Below, piece after piece: positions 55,829-64,000 of a stretch of DNA of 64,000 nt. This stretch comes from Dugong dugon. Taxonomy: Eukaryota > Chordata > Mammalia > Sirenia > Dugongidae. Within the stretch, counting starts at the first letter, position 1. Every line of letters begins with the position of its first letter. The translations under genes and the position numbers were made by a program. The notes beneath the pieces are model-generated. The model had not been told where the DNA came from. It did no database searches and was given only the letters and a program-made list of their open reading frames with translations. The DNA is taken from positions 94,423,601 to 94,487,600 of the forward strand of contig CM057472.1 in assembly GCA_030035585.1 (NCBI GenBank), read 5' to 3'.

Positions 55829-56033
55829 TCCCTGGGTAGTGCAAACGGTTAAACACTTGACTACTAGCCAAAAGGTTGGCAGTTCGAACCCACCTAGAGG
55901 CACCTTGGAAGACAGGCCTGGTGATCTGCTTCTGAAACATCACAGCCTTGAAAACCCTATGGAGCAGTTCTACTCTACACACATAGGGTAGCCATGAGTT
56001 GGAATTGACTTGACAGCAACTAACAACAACAGG
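55829..56033 (+). mobile_element. AfroSINE, GTCCCTGGG-headed subtype
   Basis: The head is GTAGTCCCTGGGTAGTGCAA. The tail GGAATTGACTTGACAGCAAC is followed by TAACAACAACAG, which is the RTE-type end. Confidence 0.94.
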
Positions 56034-56354
56034 GACTAAATATGGTTGGTATTTTTGGTGAGCCACAAAGAAATTTCTGTAACAGTGCAAGGTAAGTGTC
56101 AGGAATTGAAGCTTAAGAAATAATAAACTACAGGGTAGAAATAGTGAAATGAAAACTTACTCAAAATACCTCTGCTCTATATAAAAAGAAGCCACTTGTA
56201 GGTAGCTGTGCAGTTTAATGGCCATAACCTCATCTTTGGAAATACCATCCAATGCCAGACAATACCTCCATAGCCCCCAGGATGAGAAGATATTATTACA
56301 ATCTTTTTTCTAATTTGTTTCACATGTTTCAGACACAGCATTTTTTTTAGGACC

Positions 56355-56758
56355 TGTCTTAGTTGTCTGGTGCTACTATAACGCATTGCCATAAGTAGTG
56401 GCTTTAGCAAACAGAAATTTATTTTCTCACAGTTAGGAGACCAGAAGCCTAAATTCAGATGAAAGCTTTCTGTCTCTGTTGGCTCTGGGGGAAGGTCCTT
56501 GTCTCTTCATCTTTTATTCCTTGGCTCCTTGATGATCTTCTTGTGGCATGATGTCTGTCTTCCCCCATCTCTGCTTGCTCACTTGCTTGTTTAATCTCTT
56601 TTGTATATCAAAGGAGATTAACTTAAAATACACTCTACACTAGTACTGTCTCATAAACATAACAAAGAAAACCCATTCCCAAATTGGATTATAACCACAG
56701 GTACAGGGGTTGGGATTTACAATACAAATTTTTTGGGGGTGCAGTTCAACCTATAACA
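56355..56758 (-). mobile_element. Solo LTR, MaLR/ERVL-like
   Basis: The ends are TGTCTTAG and CCTATAACA. The flanks GGACC/GGAGC differ at one of five positions. On minus an AATAAA signal (antisense of AAATTTATTTTC) is present. It is a shorter relative of the 36218-type LTRs. Confidence 0.88.
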
Positions 56759-56759
56759 G

Positions 56760-57555
56760 GAGCCCTCATTGTGCTATAAATTCCGTGGAGGATCATTGGA
56801 TGAGAAAATACTCAAAAAAAATCTTTTTGTCCTGGCCAATGCATCTCTTGCATAGCTACAAAAAAAAAGAAAAAATTAGGATTCTGTTTTTAAGCTACTT
56901 GTTCTTTCCACACGCCAAATACTCCAGGAATAAAGCTTTGAGCAATGCGTATGCTGTATTGGCAAGCAAAGTTTGATGGTCCCTGTTTGGTCGTAGATAA
57001 AAGAAACAGAGCAGTCGCAGGCCTGTGATACTGACAGTTGTAGGTCAGGAAGGCTGGGGACACGGAGAAACAGGTTATAATAATAAATATCCTTTCATAT
57101 CATTGGAAAAAAAAAAAAATCATTTCAAGCCAGCATGTGCCCAGCAAAAGTTTTCAAAGGAAGATTTTGAGAAACCCTCAGAGCATTTTTGGTGGTCTTT
57201 CCTCACCCTTTCAGATGGCAGGCTCTCTTTGCCCCCGCTATTGCAAACAACTGGAAAGCCTTGGGGTATCAGTGGTAGGGCAGCTTTGTCGAAGGTACAC
57301 AGGACTTTCTGTAGTCCCGGGTATTACGGAGATGGATCTGGCAAATGTGGCCAAGGCGCACTTGAGAGAAAAAGAAGAAGAAGAAATAGAAATAGCTGCA
57401 CCAACTTGCCTGGTTAAGGTAGGGTTAGCAAAAAAGAAGGATCAGAATCTTATTCTTTTAGTAACCAGTTTCTATCTTCTGTCAGCTAAAGTCTTTCTGA
57501 TACTTATTCTGGCAGAACCAGAAGCCATCCTCTTTATTGTGCATTCTTCCTGTGA
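56760..57555. other. Unclassified sequence with two overlapping open frames
   Basis: Frames 57025-57417 and 57137-57748 overlap in different phases. Neither has a recognisable domain, and the second runs into an L2 3' end, so neither is supported as a gene. A missed exon cannot be excluded from sequence alone. Confidence 0.4.
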
Positions 57556-57559
57556 AATT

Positions 57560-57800
57560 CTCAGCTGGGTTGGGTTCCCCTCTTTGGGGCTGCCACTAAA
57601 CCCTATACATTGCACTATCAGTATATTCAACTTACTGCATTACAATTTCTGGTTATGTCTGTGTCTGACTCTTCCACGAGACCGAAGGATCTCTGAGGAA
57701 AGGAACCTTTTAGTGTTCACTTTGTGTCCCCAGCACCCAGAACAGTGAGAGACACAAAGTAGCTCAAAATAAGTTATTTAATGAATTAATGAAAAAAAAT
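57560..57800 (+). repeat. L2 3' end
   Basis: GTCTGACTCTTCCACGAGAC, then CACTTTGTGTCCCCAGCACC, then AATAAGTTATTTAATGAATT has the L2 terminal order. Confidence 0.65.
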
Positions 57801-57979
57801 CAATGAAAGAATAAATAAATAAATGGGAGGCTAAATGATATACCTGTTGAGAAAGTAACATTTGCATTGTTTTGCAAATAAACCTCAGCAGAAATCCCAT
57901 CATCTTACATTCTGATACTGTTGCAAACACCTTACTTTGTAGTGTCAGATTCACATATTACATTCCAAGCTATGTACAT

Positions 57980-58100
57980 GTCACTTGCCCCCAAATCATC
58001 TCATTTAACAACAAAATATTATGATTTTTGGTATACAGATGAAAAACTAAAGCTCAGAAAGGTTACTTGCCATAAAGGAAACAACTTTTTTAGAACACAG
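57980..58100 (-). repeat. MIR-like fragment
   Basis: TACAGATGAAAAACTAAAGC, then TCAGAAAGGTTACTTGCCAT, is the antisense MIR core. Confidence 0.65.
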
Positions 58101-58264
58101 GAACATACGATTTCTAATTGGGTGACTTTATTATCATCTTAGTAAGCTTTATGATGCTGAAGCATGAGAAACATTTTCCTACTGCTTCCAAATTATTCAA
58201 AATATCATTATTCACGTGAGCTCACAGAGCAAACATATCCTCATGATGGCAACGTCTTAAATGG

Positions 58265-58510
58265 AATTTTATAACTAAGGTGTAGGACTGTTGGTAAGAG
58301 CCAAGCTTTGGGAGACAGACTACATTGGTTTAAATCCCACCTCTACATAACGTAGGGCAAAATCTGTATGTCTCAATTTCCAAGTTTGTAATATGAAGAT
58401 AATAACATCTACCTCAGAGTTGTTGAAAGGATTAAATTATTAACAGTAATAAAGCATTTCGGGCAGCGGTTAACACATAGACAATGCTTAATAAAGATCA
58501 GCTGTTATTA
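58265..58510 (+). repeat. MIR SINE, near full length
   Basis: GACAGACTACATTGGTTTAA, then ATCCCACCTCTAC, then TGTCTCAATTTCCAAGTTTG, then GAGTTGTTGAAAGGATTAAA follows the complete MIR consensus from tRNA-like head to tail. Confidence 0.85.
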
Positions 58511-58820
58511 GTATTCTCAATGGAACTACTTTTTAAGTCAGTTTTTAGATCATTATTGCTTCTTTTACTAAAACTAGAATATAAAAATTCCTCTTTTTCC
58601 ATATTATTATAGGATCAGAGATTGTGACTTTAACATGGAAGACTCTTCATGGTCTAGAAGGTCCTTTTCTGGGTCTCTGAGCGCTACTTACTTTCCACTC
58701 TGCTCTTCGGCTGTACTGGAGTGGACGGAGCCTCTAGGGTCTCCAGGTACTTGCTCAGCTTCTTATTCTGTGCTGAATACTATCTTCCTTCCCCTCACGG
58801 GTCCTCCTACTCTGTTAAAT

Positions 58821-59022
58821 CCAGTTGCCATCAAGTCTATTCTTACTCATGGCTACTCCGTGTGCGTCAGAGTAATACTGTGCTTCATAGGGTTTTCAAT
58901 GACTGATTTTTCAGAAGGAGATCACCAGGGCCTTTCTTTCGAGGTGTCTCTGGGTGGATTCAAAATGCTATCCTTTCAGTTAGCAGTAAGTGCATCAACT
59001 ATTTGCATCACCCAGGGATTCC
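58821..59022 (-). mobile_element. AfroSINE, GTCCCTGGG-headed subtype
   Basis: On minus the head is GGAATCCCTGGGTGATGCAA. On plus TTCATAGGGTTTTCAATGAC and GATTTTTCAGAAGGAGATCA are present. The antisense frame over this region is an artefact. Confidence 0.92.
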
Positions 59023-59099
59023 ACTAATTTAGGGTTCAGCTAAAACATCATTTACTCTAAGACTCTTATGCACCCCTAGCAACCAAAGCTGTCTAAGAG

Positions 59100-59325
59100 C
59101 CCTTCTAAGTGCTCCTGGAGCCCCATACCTGCCCCTCTGATCATCACCCTTACTATCTGATCTGAATTTGTGCCCGTGCTTGCCTGCCTCCTCCGCTGGA
59201 CAACAAACTACCCAGGGGCAGGAACTGAGTCTTTTCACCTTTTTATTTGCCACATCTGGCACTATATGGGGAATATCAAAGACCTCAATAAATAGATATT
59301 GAATGAATGAATGGGTGAGAAATAT
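59100..59325 (+). repeat. L2 3' end
   Basis: ACTACCCAGGGGCAGGAACT, then TTGCCACATCTGGCACTATA, then CTCAATAAATAGATATTGAA with a GAATGAATGAATGGG tail is the L2 3' end. Confidence 0.75.
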
Positions 59326-59681
59326 CTTTCAAGTTGATTAGAGCATCTTTACTCCATTGCTTAGAACAGTGCTTCCCAAGTGTTTTTAAATTAGGGTATA
59401 TAGCAAAATAGGAAAAATAATGTAGAGTTTCACCACCTGAGGCTAATGGGGGCTCTGGATACTGCAGTTCTCCACCAGCCTGGAGAACTGAGAGGGGACC
59501 CATTCACACACGCCCAGCATGGAGCGCACCCCACCCCCAGCTGGGAAGCTCTGATTGAAAGCACAGAATGTGACAGTTGAAATCTCATCCTCCCACCTTT
59601 GCAGCCATCAGATGACTCTAATGAATTAAAGCTGAGATGCCTTTTTGATATTAACTATGAAGGTGGCATGTCTGATGCACT

Positions 59682-59894
59682 CAGGGATGGATTACCCAAT
59701 AAGCAAGATATGCATGGGCTTACCTGTGTTTATTTACTAATCTGTAAAGCACAATTTCACGTGGGTTTCAAAGATGTGGTGAAACCCACGTGAAATTATG
59801 CTTTACAGATCAGTAAGTAAACACAAGTAAGCCTATGTGTACCTTGCTTACTGTAAGCCTGTGCATACCTTGCTTACTGGTTAACCCGCCCCTG
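59682..59894. repeat. Palindromic MITE-like element with long inverted arms
   Basis: Long imperfect arms centre near 59775. GGGCTTACCTGTGTTTATTT, then CTAATCTGTAAAGCACAATT, then TCACGTGGGTTTCA at the left mirrors the sequence at 59779-59850. An outer pair CAGGGATGGATTACCCAATA (59682) mirrors the right end (CAGGGGCGGGTTAACCAGTA on minus). The right side also carries a second copy of the AAGCCTGTG-ATACCTTGCTTACTG word. The CAGGG ends suggest a hAT-type non-autonomous element, but I see no 8 bp target duplication. Confidence 0.75.
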
Positions 59895-60105
59895 GGTTGG
59901 AGCAATCAGAAGGCACAGGGTCTAGTGCCCTCTCTGCCATTCAGAGAATGGCACTGACATACCCTTATTAAGTAAGAGTTTTCTTATTTGTAAAAATGGG
60001 ACTGATAACGCTTGCCCTGGCTACCCCACTGGATTATTGTCAGGATAAAATCACATGCTATATGTAAATGCATGTTGAGATAAAGAAACTTCTATATAAT
60101 TATAG

Positions 60106-60307
60106 GATTGTTAGTTGTCACTGAGTCAGTTCCTACTCATGCGACCCCACGTGTGCAGAGTAGAACTGCTCCATAGGGTTTTCAAGGCTATGATCTTTCA
60201 GAAGCAGATCATCAGGCCTGTCTTCCAAGGCACCTCCTTTGTGTTCAAATTGTCAACCCTTCAGCTAGTAGTTGAGCACACAACTGTCTGTGCCACCCAG
60301 GGACTCC
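60106..60307 (-). mobile_element. AfroSINE, GTCCCTGGG-headed subtype
   Basis: On minus the head is GGAGTCCCTGGGTGGCACAG. On plus CTCCATAGGGTTTTCAAGGC and TTCAGAAGCAGATCATCAGG are present. The left end has the RTE-like GTTAGTTGTCACTGAG. Confidence 0.93.
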
Positions 60308-60387
60308 TTAAAAATATAGTAGCATATTGCAAATAGAGGCTCCTCTTACGTGAAACGATATCATTCATTGTAAGTATGGTGACATTA

Positions 60388-60790
60388 TAATCAGTTTTCT
60401 ATTGCTACCATCACAAATTCAGTGACTTTAAAACAAACAAACAAATTTATTTATCATCTTACAATTCTGGAGGTCAGAAGTCCCAAGTGGGTCTCACTAA
60501 GCTAAAATCAAAGTGTTGCAGGTTTGCATTTCTTTCTGAGGCTCTAAGGGAGAGTCTGTTTCCTTGTCCCTTCCCGCTTTTAGAGTCATCCCACATTCTT
60601 TCCCTCAAGGACCCCCTTCTCCATCTTCAAAGCCAGCAACCTCGGGCCATGTCTTTCTCACAGTGCTTTCTTTCTGGTTCTCTTCTGCCCCATGCTTTCC
60701 TACAGGGCCACAGTTTTAAATTGATGATTAATGAAAAGAGTCCTTACTTAATTCTACTACACTAAAATTAAGACCTGGCAATGGGGCGAC
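60388..60790 (-). repeat. Old LTR-like repeat, MaLR relative
   Basis: CAGTTTTCTATTGCTACCAT, then TTAAAACAAACAAACAAATT, then CTTACAATTCTGGAGGTCAG, then AAGTGGGTCTCACTAAGC is a widespread mammalian repeat with LTR-like architecture and an AATAAA on minus. The termini are not clear and the family name is uncertain. Confidence 0.6.
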
Positions 60791-60799
60791 TATTCAAAC

Positions 60800-62034
60800 A
60801 ATAATTCAGGAATAATCAAGGAGCAGTTGACTAACTGCAGTTAAAGAGCTAAGAAAAAACAAAAACCTGGAAAACTGCAAATTGCTTCTTTAACCTTTGT
60901 CTTTCAGAAAAGACATATCTTCTTAGAAAATGAGAGCAAAAGTTCAACAATATGCTGAAAAGAGAATCCTATAGTCACTAGACGGTAATAATCTAATTTC
61001 TCTACGGAGGGATTTAGTGATCCCTTGGAAACAAAACAGCATTTTATTTTGATGTGGTTTGATTGATAAAAGGTAACAGGGACTGAGGACTTACATCTTT
61101 GAAAAGAAACACTGCTGAAATGGATATTCTTTTCCATCTGTTACTGAAAAAAAAAAAAAAAACACCTTTGTTATGATGTTGTCAGGTAATTTATTATAGA
61201 CGAATCCATTTCCCTTAACTAGGTCTCCTAAACCTGCATATCATTCCAAGGAGACGGCTTTAATGCACATTTGTCGTTGTGTATAATATTACATCTTCCT
61301 TCCCATTTCCTTTTTTACTTGTTAGGCATCAGACTTGCCAACCATTTCACAAACTATTGCCAAAATAATCCTCACAGCCCAGAACAGTGAGAATATAGAA
61401 GTGAATATATTGTCGCTGCTCCAGTGGCTTCATCTGGCTTAGCTCTGCAGAGTCCCCTTAAAGACCAAGTATCTGCATCTCTCAGCTTCTCAAATCAAGA
61501 AGACAACTCCAGAACATCTGCCCCAGCTGTGTTTCCCATTTTGGCCCTGGACTCCAGGAAGTACTTGAGTTCTCAAAGCTGCCAGGATATATATTCACAA
61601 ACTTGGGGCTCAAGTTTCCATGGAAAAGCTTCCACGGACATCTCCTTAGACTTCGGAAATCCTCCAGTATCAGCAAAAAAGAGAACACAAAGCCATTAAA
61701 CAAATTAGTCTGAAATCTGTTCAGAAATCATGAAAAGGTTGTCACACATCTGGAAAATGAGCATAGGGAGAGGGGGAGTATAGGAAAAGGAAAATATTAA
61801 TTGAGCCAATCAAGGAAGAAAAGGGAGAATAGAAAAATATCAAGCTAACATGGATGCAAAGTCATGAATGGATATTGCTTTGTTTTCAGAAATGGAGAGC
61901 ATGATTCTCTGCCACAGAGGACTTGTTTCGAGGCACAAAACTATTGCCTATGTGTTTGCTTACTCCCTTACCATTTAACAGGCTCACCAACACCTTTTGT
62001 TTGGCACTGACTCTTCTGCTTGTGTAACATGTAA
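60800..62034. other. Repeat-poor sequence
   Basis: A poly(A) run lies at 61146-61162. The frames at 61424-61703 on both strands lack domains. No supported gene. Confidence 0.4.
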
Positions 62035-62035
62035 C

Positions 62036-62393
62036 GCTTGTTGTTGTTAACTGCATGTCGAGTTGCCCCCGGACTCGCGACAACCCCACACACAACTGAG
62101 GGAAATATTGCTCAGTCCTGCTCCATCCCCATGATCAGCTGCAGACTGTATTGTTGTAATTCAAAGGGCTTTCACTGGTTGATTTTTGGAAGTAGATCTC
62201 CAAGCCTTTCTTTCTCATGTATCTTAGTCTATAACCTCTACTGAAACCTGTTCAGCATCATAGCAACAGGCAAGCCCTTACTGATAGATGGACCATGGCT
62301 GCTCATGCGGTACGTTGGCCTAAAGCAAGCCAGGTCTCACACTTGGTAGGTGAGAATTCTACCACTGCTCCACCATCGCCCCCTACAGGTACT
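62036..62393 (-). mobile_element. tRNA-Gly-headed AfroSINE-type SINE
   Basis: On minus the head reads GGGGCGATGGTGGAGCAGTGG, then TAGAATTCTCACCTACCAAG, a decayed tRNA-Gly 5' half. The tail on plus is TTGTTGTTAACTGCATGTCG. It is the same subtype as 364-693, with a fuller body including GTTCAGCATCATAGCAACAG. Confidence 0.88.
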
Positions 62394-62542
62394 TCAGCCA
62401 GACTGAAATAGCCTTAGCATTACACAAGGATGCTTCTCTCCTGATCTGTTCATTCTGGGTCCCAGACCTTGACTGTTGCTACTCAGTGGGTTCCAAATTA
62501 TACAAGTGTCTGACTCTTATTTATTCAGATTTTCTAACCCAT

Positions 62543-62750
62543 GCGGAGTCCCTGGATGGTGTGAATGGTTAACATGCTGGTGCTAACCAAAGGGCTGGTG
62601 ATTTAAGTACACCCAGAGACACCTGAAAAGAAAGGCCTGGCAATCTATTTCTGAAAAATCAGCCATTGAAAACTCTCTGGAGCACAGTTCTACTCTGACA
62701 CACATGGGGTCACCATAAGTTAGAATAGGCTAGAGGGCAACTGGTTAACT
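62543..62750 (+). mobile_element. AfroSINE, GTCCCTGGG-headed subtype
   Basis: The head is GGAGTCCCTGGATGGTGTGA. The centre is TGAAAAATCAGCCATTGAAA and the tail AGAATAGGCTAGAGGGCAAC. Confidence 0.92.
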
Positions 62751-62769
62751 GGTATAACCTAGGTGACAC

Positions 62770-62955
62770 TGATAGGAAGCAGAGTAAGGTAATGAATGAG
62801 AATGCGAATTTTAGAGTCAGACTTCCTGGGTTCAAATCCAAGTTCCATTCCTTATTGGCTGGGTAATCTTGATCATATTTGCTTAATCTACGCAATAGGG
62901 ATAGCAATGGTACTATTTCACAGGAAGTTTGTATGTATTAAATAAGTGAAGGTCC
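62770..62955 (+). repeat. MIR SINE
   Basis: AGAGTCAGACTTCCTGGGTT, then CAAATCCAAGTTCCATTCCT, is the MIR head and B box, followed by CTTGATCATATTTGCTTAAT and a decayed core. Confidence 0.8.
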
Positions 62956-63146
62956 CAGCCCCTCCCATGTTTGCCTGAATGGTACTTATTATGAATTAGA
63001 AATAATTTTTCATCTCAATATCTGCAAACGTCCCACATTCATTGTAAGTTCACTATGCAAACGTTCATGCCACCACACACATCCAAAATGGTGCTGACTC
63101 ATGGCCAGGAACACCTCTTTCTCTCAACCTAGAGCTACTTCAGTCC

Positions 63147-63500
63147 TGTCTTAGTTTCCTTGGGTTGCCCTAACAAAATACCACCAAGTGGGTGGCTTTA
63201 AAGAACAGAAATATATTTTCTTGTAGTTCTGGAGGCCGAAAGTCCAAATCTGGATCTCAGCCATGCTGATTTCTTCTGTGTGCTCCTCTCCTACTTTCTG
63301 GTGACTTGCTGTTCCTTTGTTGCTTGTAGATTCTGTGTGTATACTCCCCTTTATAAAAGGGATTGGGTTTAGGACCCACCCTACTCCAGAATGACCTTAT
63401 TAATATACGAAAAAAAAATCCAATTTCCAAACAGTATCACATTCACAGGTATATTCAATATATATTGGGGGCAGGGGAAGGCTCAGTTCAATCCATAACA
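63147..63500 (-). mobile_element. Solo LTR with perfect 5 bp target duplication
   Basis: The ends are TGTCTTAG and ATCCATAACA. The flanks AGTCC lie at 63142-63146 and 63501-63505. A TATAAA box lies on minus. It resembles 7244-7684 (GGGTTGCC-TAACAAAATACCA on plus), so at least two LTR subfamilies are present. Confidence 0.92.
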
Positions 63501-63669
63501 AGTCCATTCACTGGTTAGCAGTGTCACTGCCGAGTTACATTCTTGTTCTCTGTGATCTACCGCATATTGGAAGGGAGACGGGATTTTCAGCAGAGTTTCT
63601 TTCCCTCACAAAGCCCTAATTTTATTTGTAGTAACCGTCAGGTTCTGTGGTCCCTTGACATAGGGTTTC

Positions 63670-63795
63670 TCATTAAATCCTCACAACAACCCCACAAAGT
63701 AGGCACTGTTAGTAAGCACACTTTAAAGAAGAGAACACTGAGGGTTAGAGAGGTTAATTGGCCAAGGTCACAAGGCTAGTAAATGGAGAACCTGT
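63670..63795 (-). repeat. MIR SINE fragment
   Basis: AATCCTCACAACAACCCCAC, then AAGTAGGCACTGTTAGTAAG, then TTGGCCAAGGTCACAAGGCT is a well-kept antisense MIR. Confidence 0.85.
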
Positions 63796-64000
63796 TTGAC
63801 CCCACAGCAAAAAGGTACAAAACATTGCCTCCCTTTACACACCCGCAACCTTTCAAGCTACAGCTGAGTAAAACAATAAAATGAAAGGTTAATTTGGTAA
63901 ACATTAACTTCGTTATCATTTTATATTGACAGTAGCACAAACATATGCATTTACACAAAGGTAATCCATCATAGAATTGATTTACTCTTTCATTTGCTCC
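63796..64000. other. Unclassified AT-rich end of window
   Basis: No supported feature. Confidence 0.4.

Noticed and set aside
57025-57748. Two overlapping frames of 130 and 203 codons as a possible host gene
   Set aside because: They are in different phases of the same DNA, lack recognisable domains, and the longer one runs through an L2 3' end. Sequence alone gives no splice or promoter support.

Overview
The window is mammalian nuclear DNA, almost certainly afrotherian and most probably elephant (Loxodonta, Elephas or Mammuthus). The evidence is the repeat content. About two dozen tRNA-derived SINEs have the AfroSINE layout (a head such as GCCCTGGTGGCACAGTGG and a tail close to GAATCGACTCGATGGCAA). 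Eight stretches of an RTE/BovB-type LINE end in a very similar tail (CGACTCG-GGCA-CTAACAACAACA). A family of about 350-630 bp solo LTRs starts TGTCTTAG and ends CATGACA or CATAACA in window orientation. Old mammal-wide MIR, L2, L1, hAT and Tigger fossils lie between these. The species assignment is recall of repeat families, not a database search.

I find no convincing host gene. The longer open frames are reverse-transcriptase remnants of RTE, a decayed Tigger transposase, antisense shadows of these, or chance frames. The window reads as an intron or an intergenic stretch. The LTRs are strongly biased in orientation (eight of nine, counting the 60.4 kb element, have their own sense strand on minus). 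That would fit an intron of a plus-strand gene, but this is weak inference.

Layout. 0-5 kb: tRNA-Gly-type SINE, L2, two RTE 3' pieces and MIRs. 6.3-7.7 kb: a SINE inside a SINE, then a roughly 510 bp block repeated at 44.9 kb, then a solo LTR. 8.3-11.1 kb: L1 remnants interrupted by an RTE copy and an AfroSINE, then a solo LTR with a perfect 5 bp target duplication. 11-20 kb: AfroSINEs and a long L2 split by an LTR. 20-31 kb: L1 3' ends, a hAT fossil, microsatellites, AfroSINEs and long repeat-poor tracts. 32-36.7 kb: an internally deleted RTE, a 1.76 kb RTE with an RT frame and 8 bp target duplications, and a solo LTR with a 5 bp duplication. 37.5-42.7 kb: the structural centrepiece. A perfect 24 bp-arm hairpin is followed by a plus-strand RTE interrupted by a 626 bp LTR (duplication GTGGG) and by a 2,329 bp Tigger transposon (TA duplication). 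An AfroSINE follows directly in the RTE tail and itself carries a 302 bp GC-rich insert. 43-48.6 kb: LTR, the second copy of the duplicated block, a 38 bp tandem duplication, RTE and SINEs. 48.6-53.5 kb: two long repeat-poor, AT-rich tracts that could hold conserved non-coding elements. 53.7-64 kb: a 35 bp minisatellite, a split RTE, L2/MIR, SINEs, LTRs and a palindromic MITE-like element.

Functionally this is a record of transposition. The RTE LINE presumably supplied the machinery for the AfroSINEs, since they share its 3' tail. The nested insertions give a relative chronology. I found no novel biological system; the most useful leads are the nested locus at 37.6-42.7 kb, the dispersed duplication, two long inverted repeats and the unidentified SINE insert.
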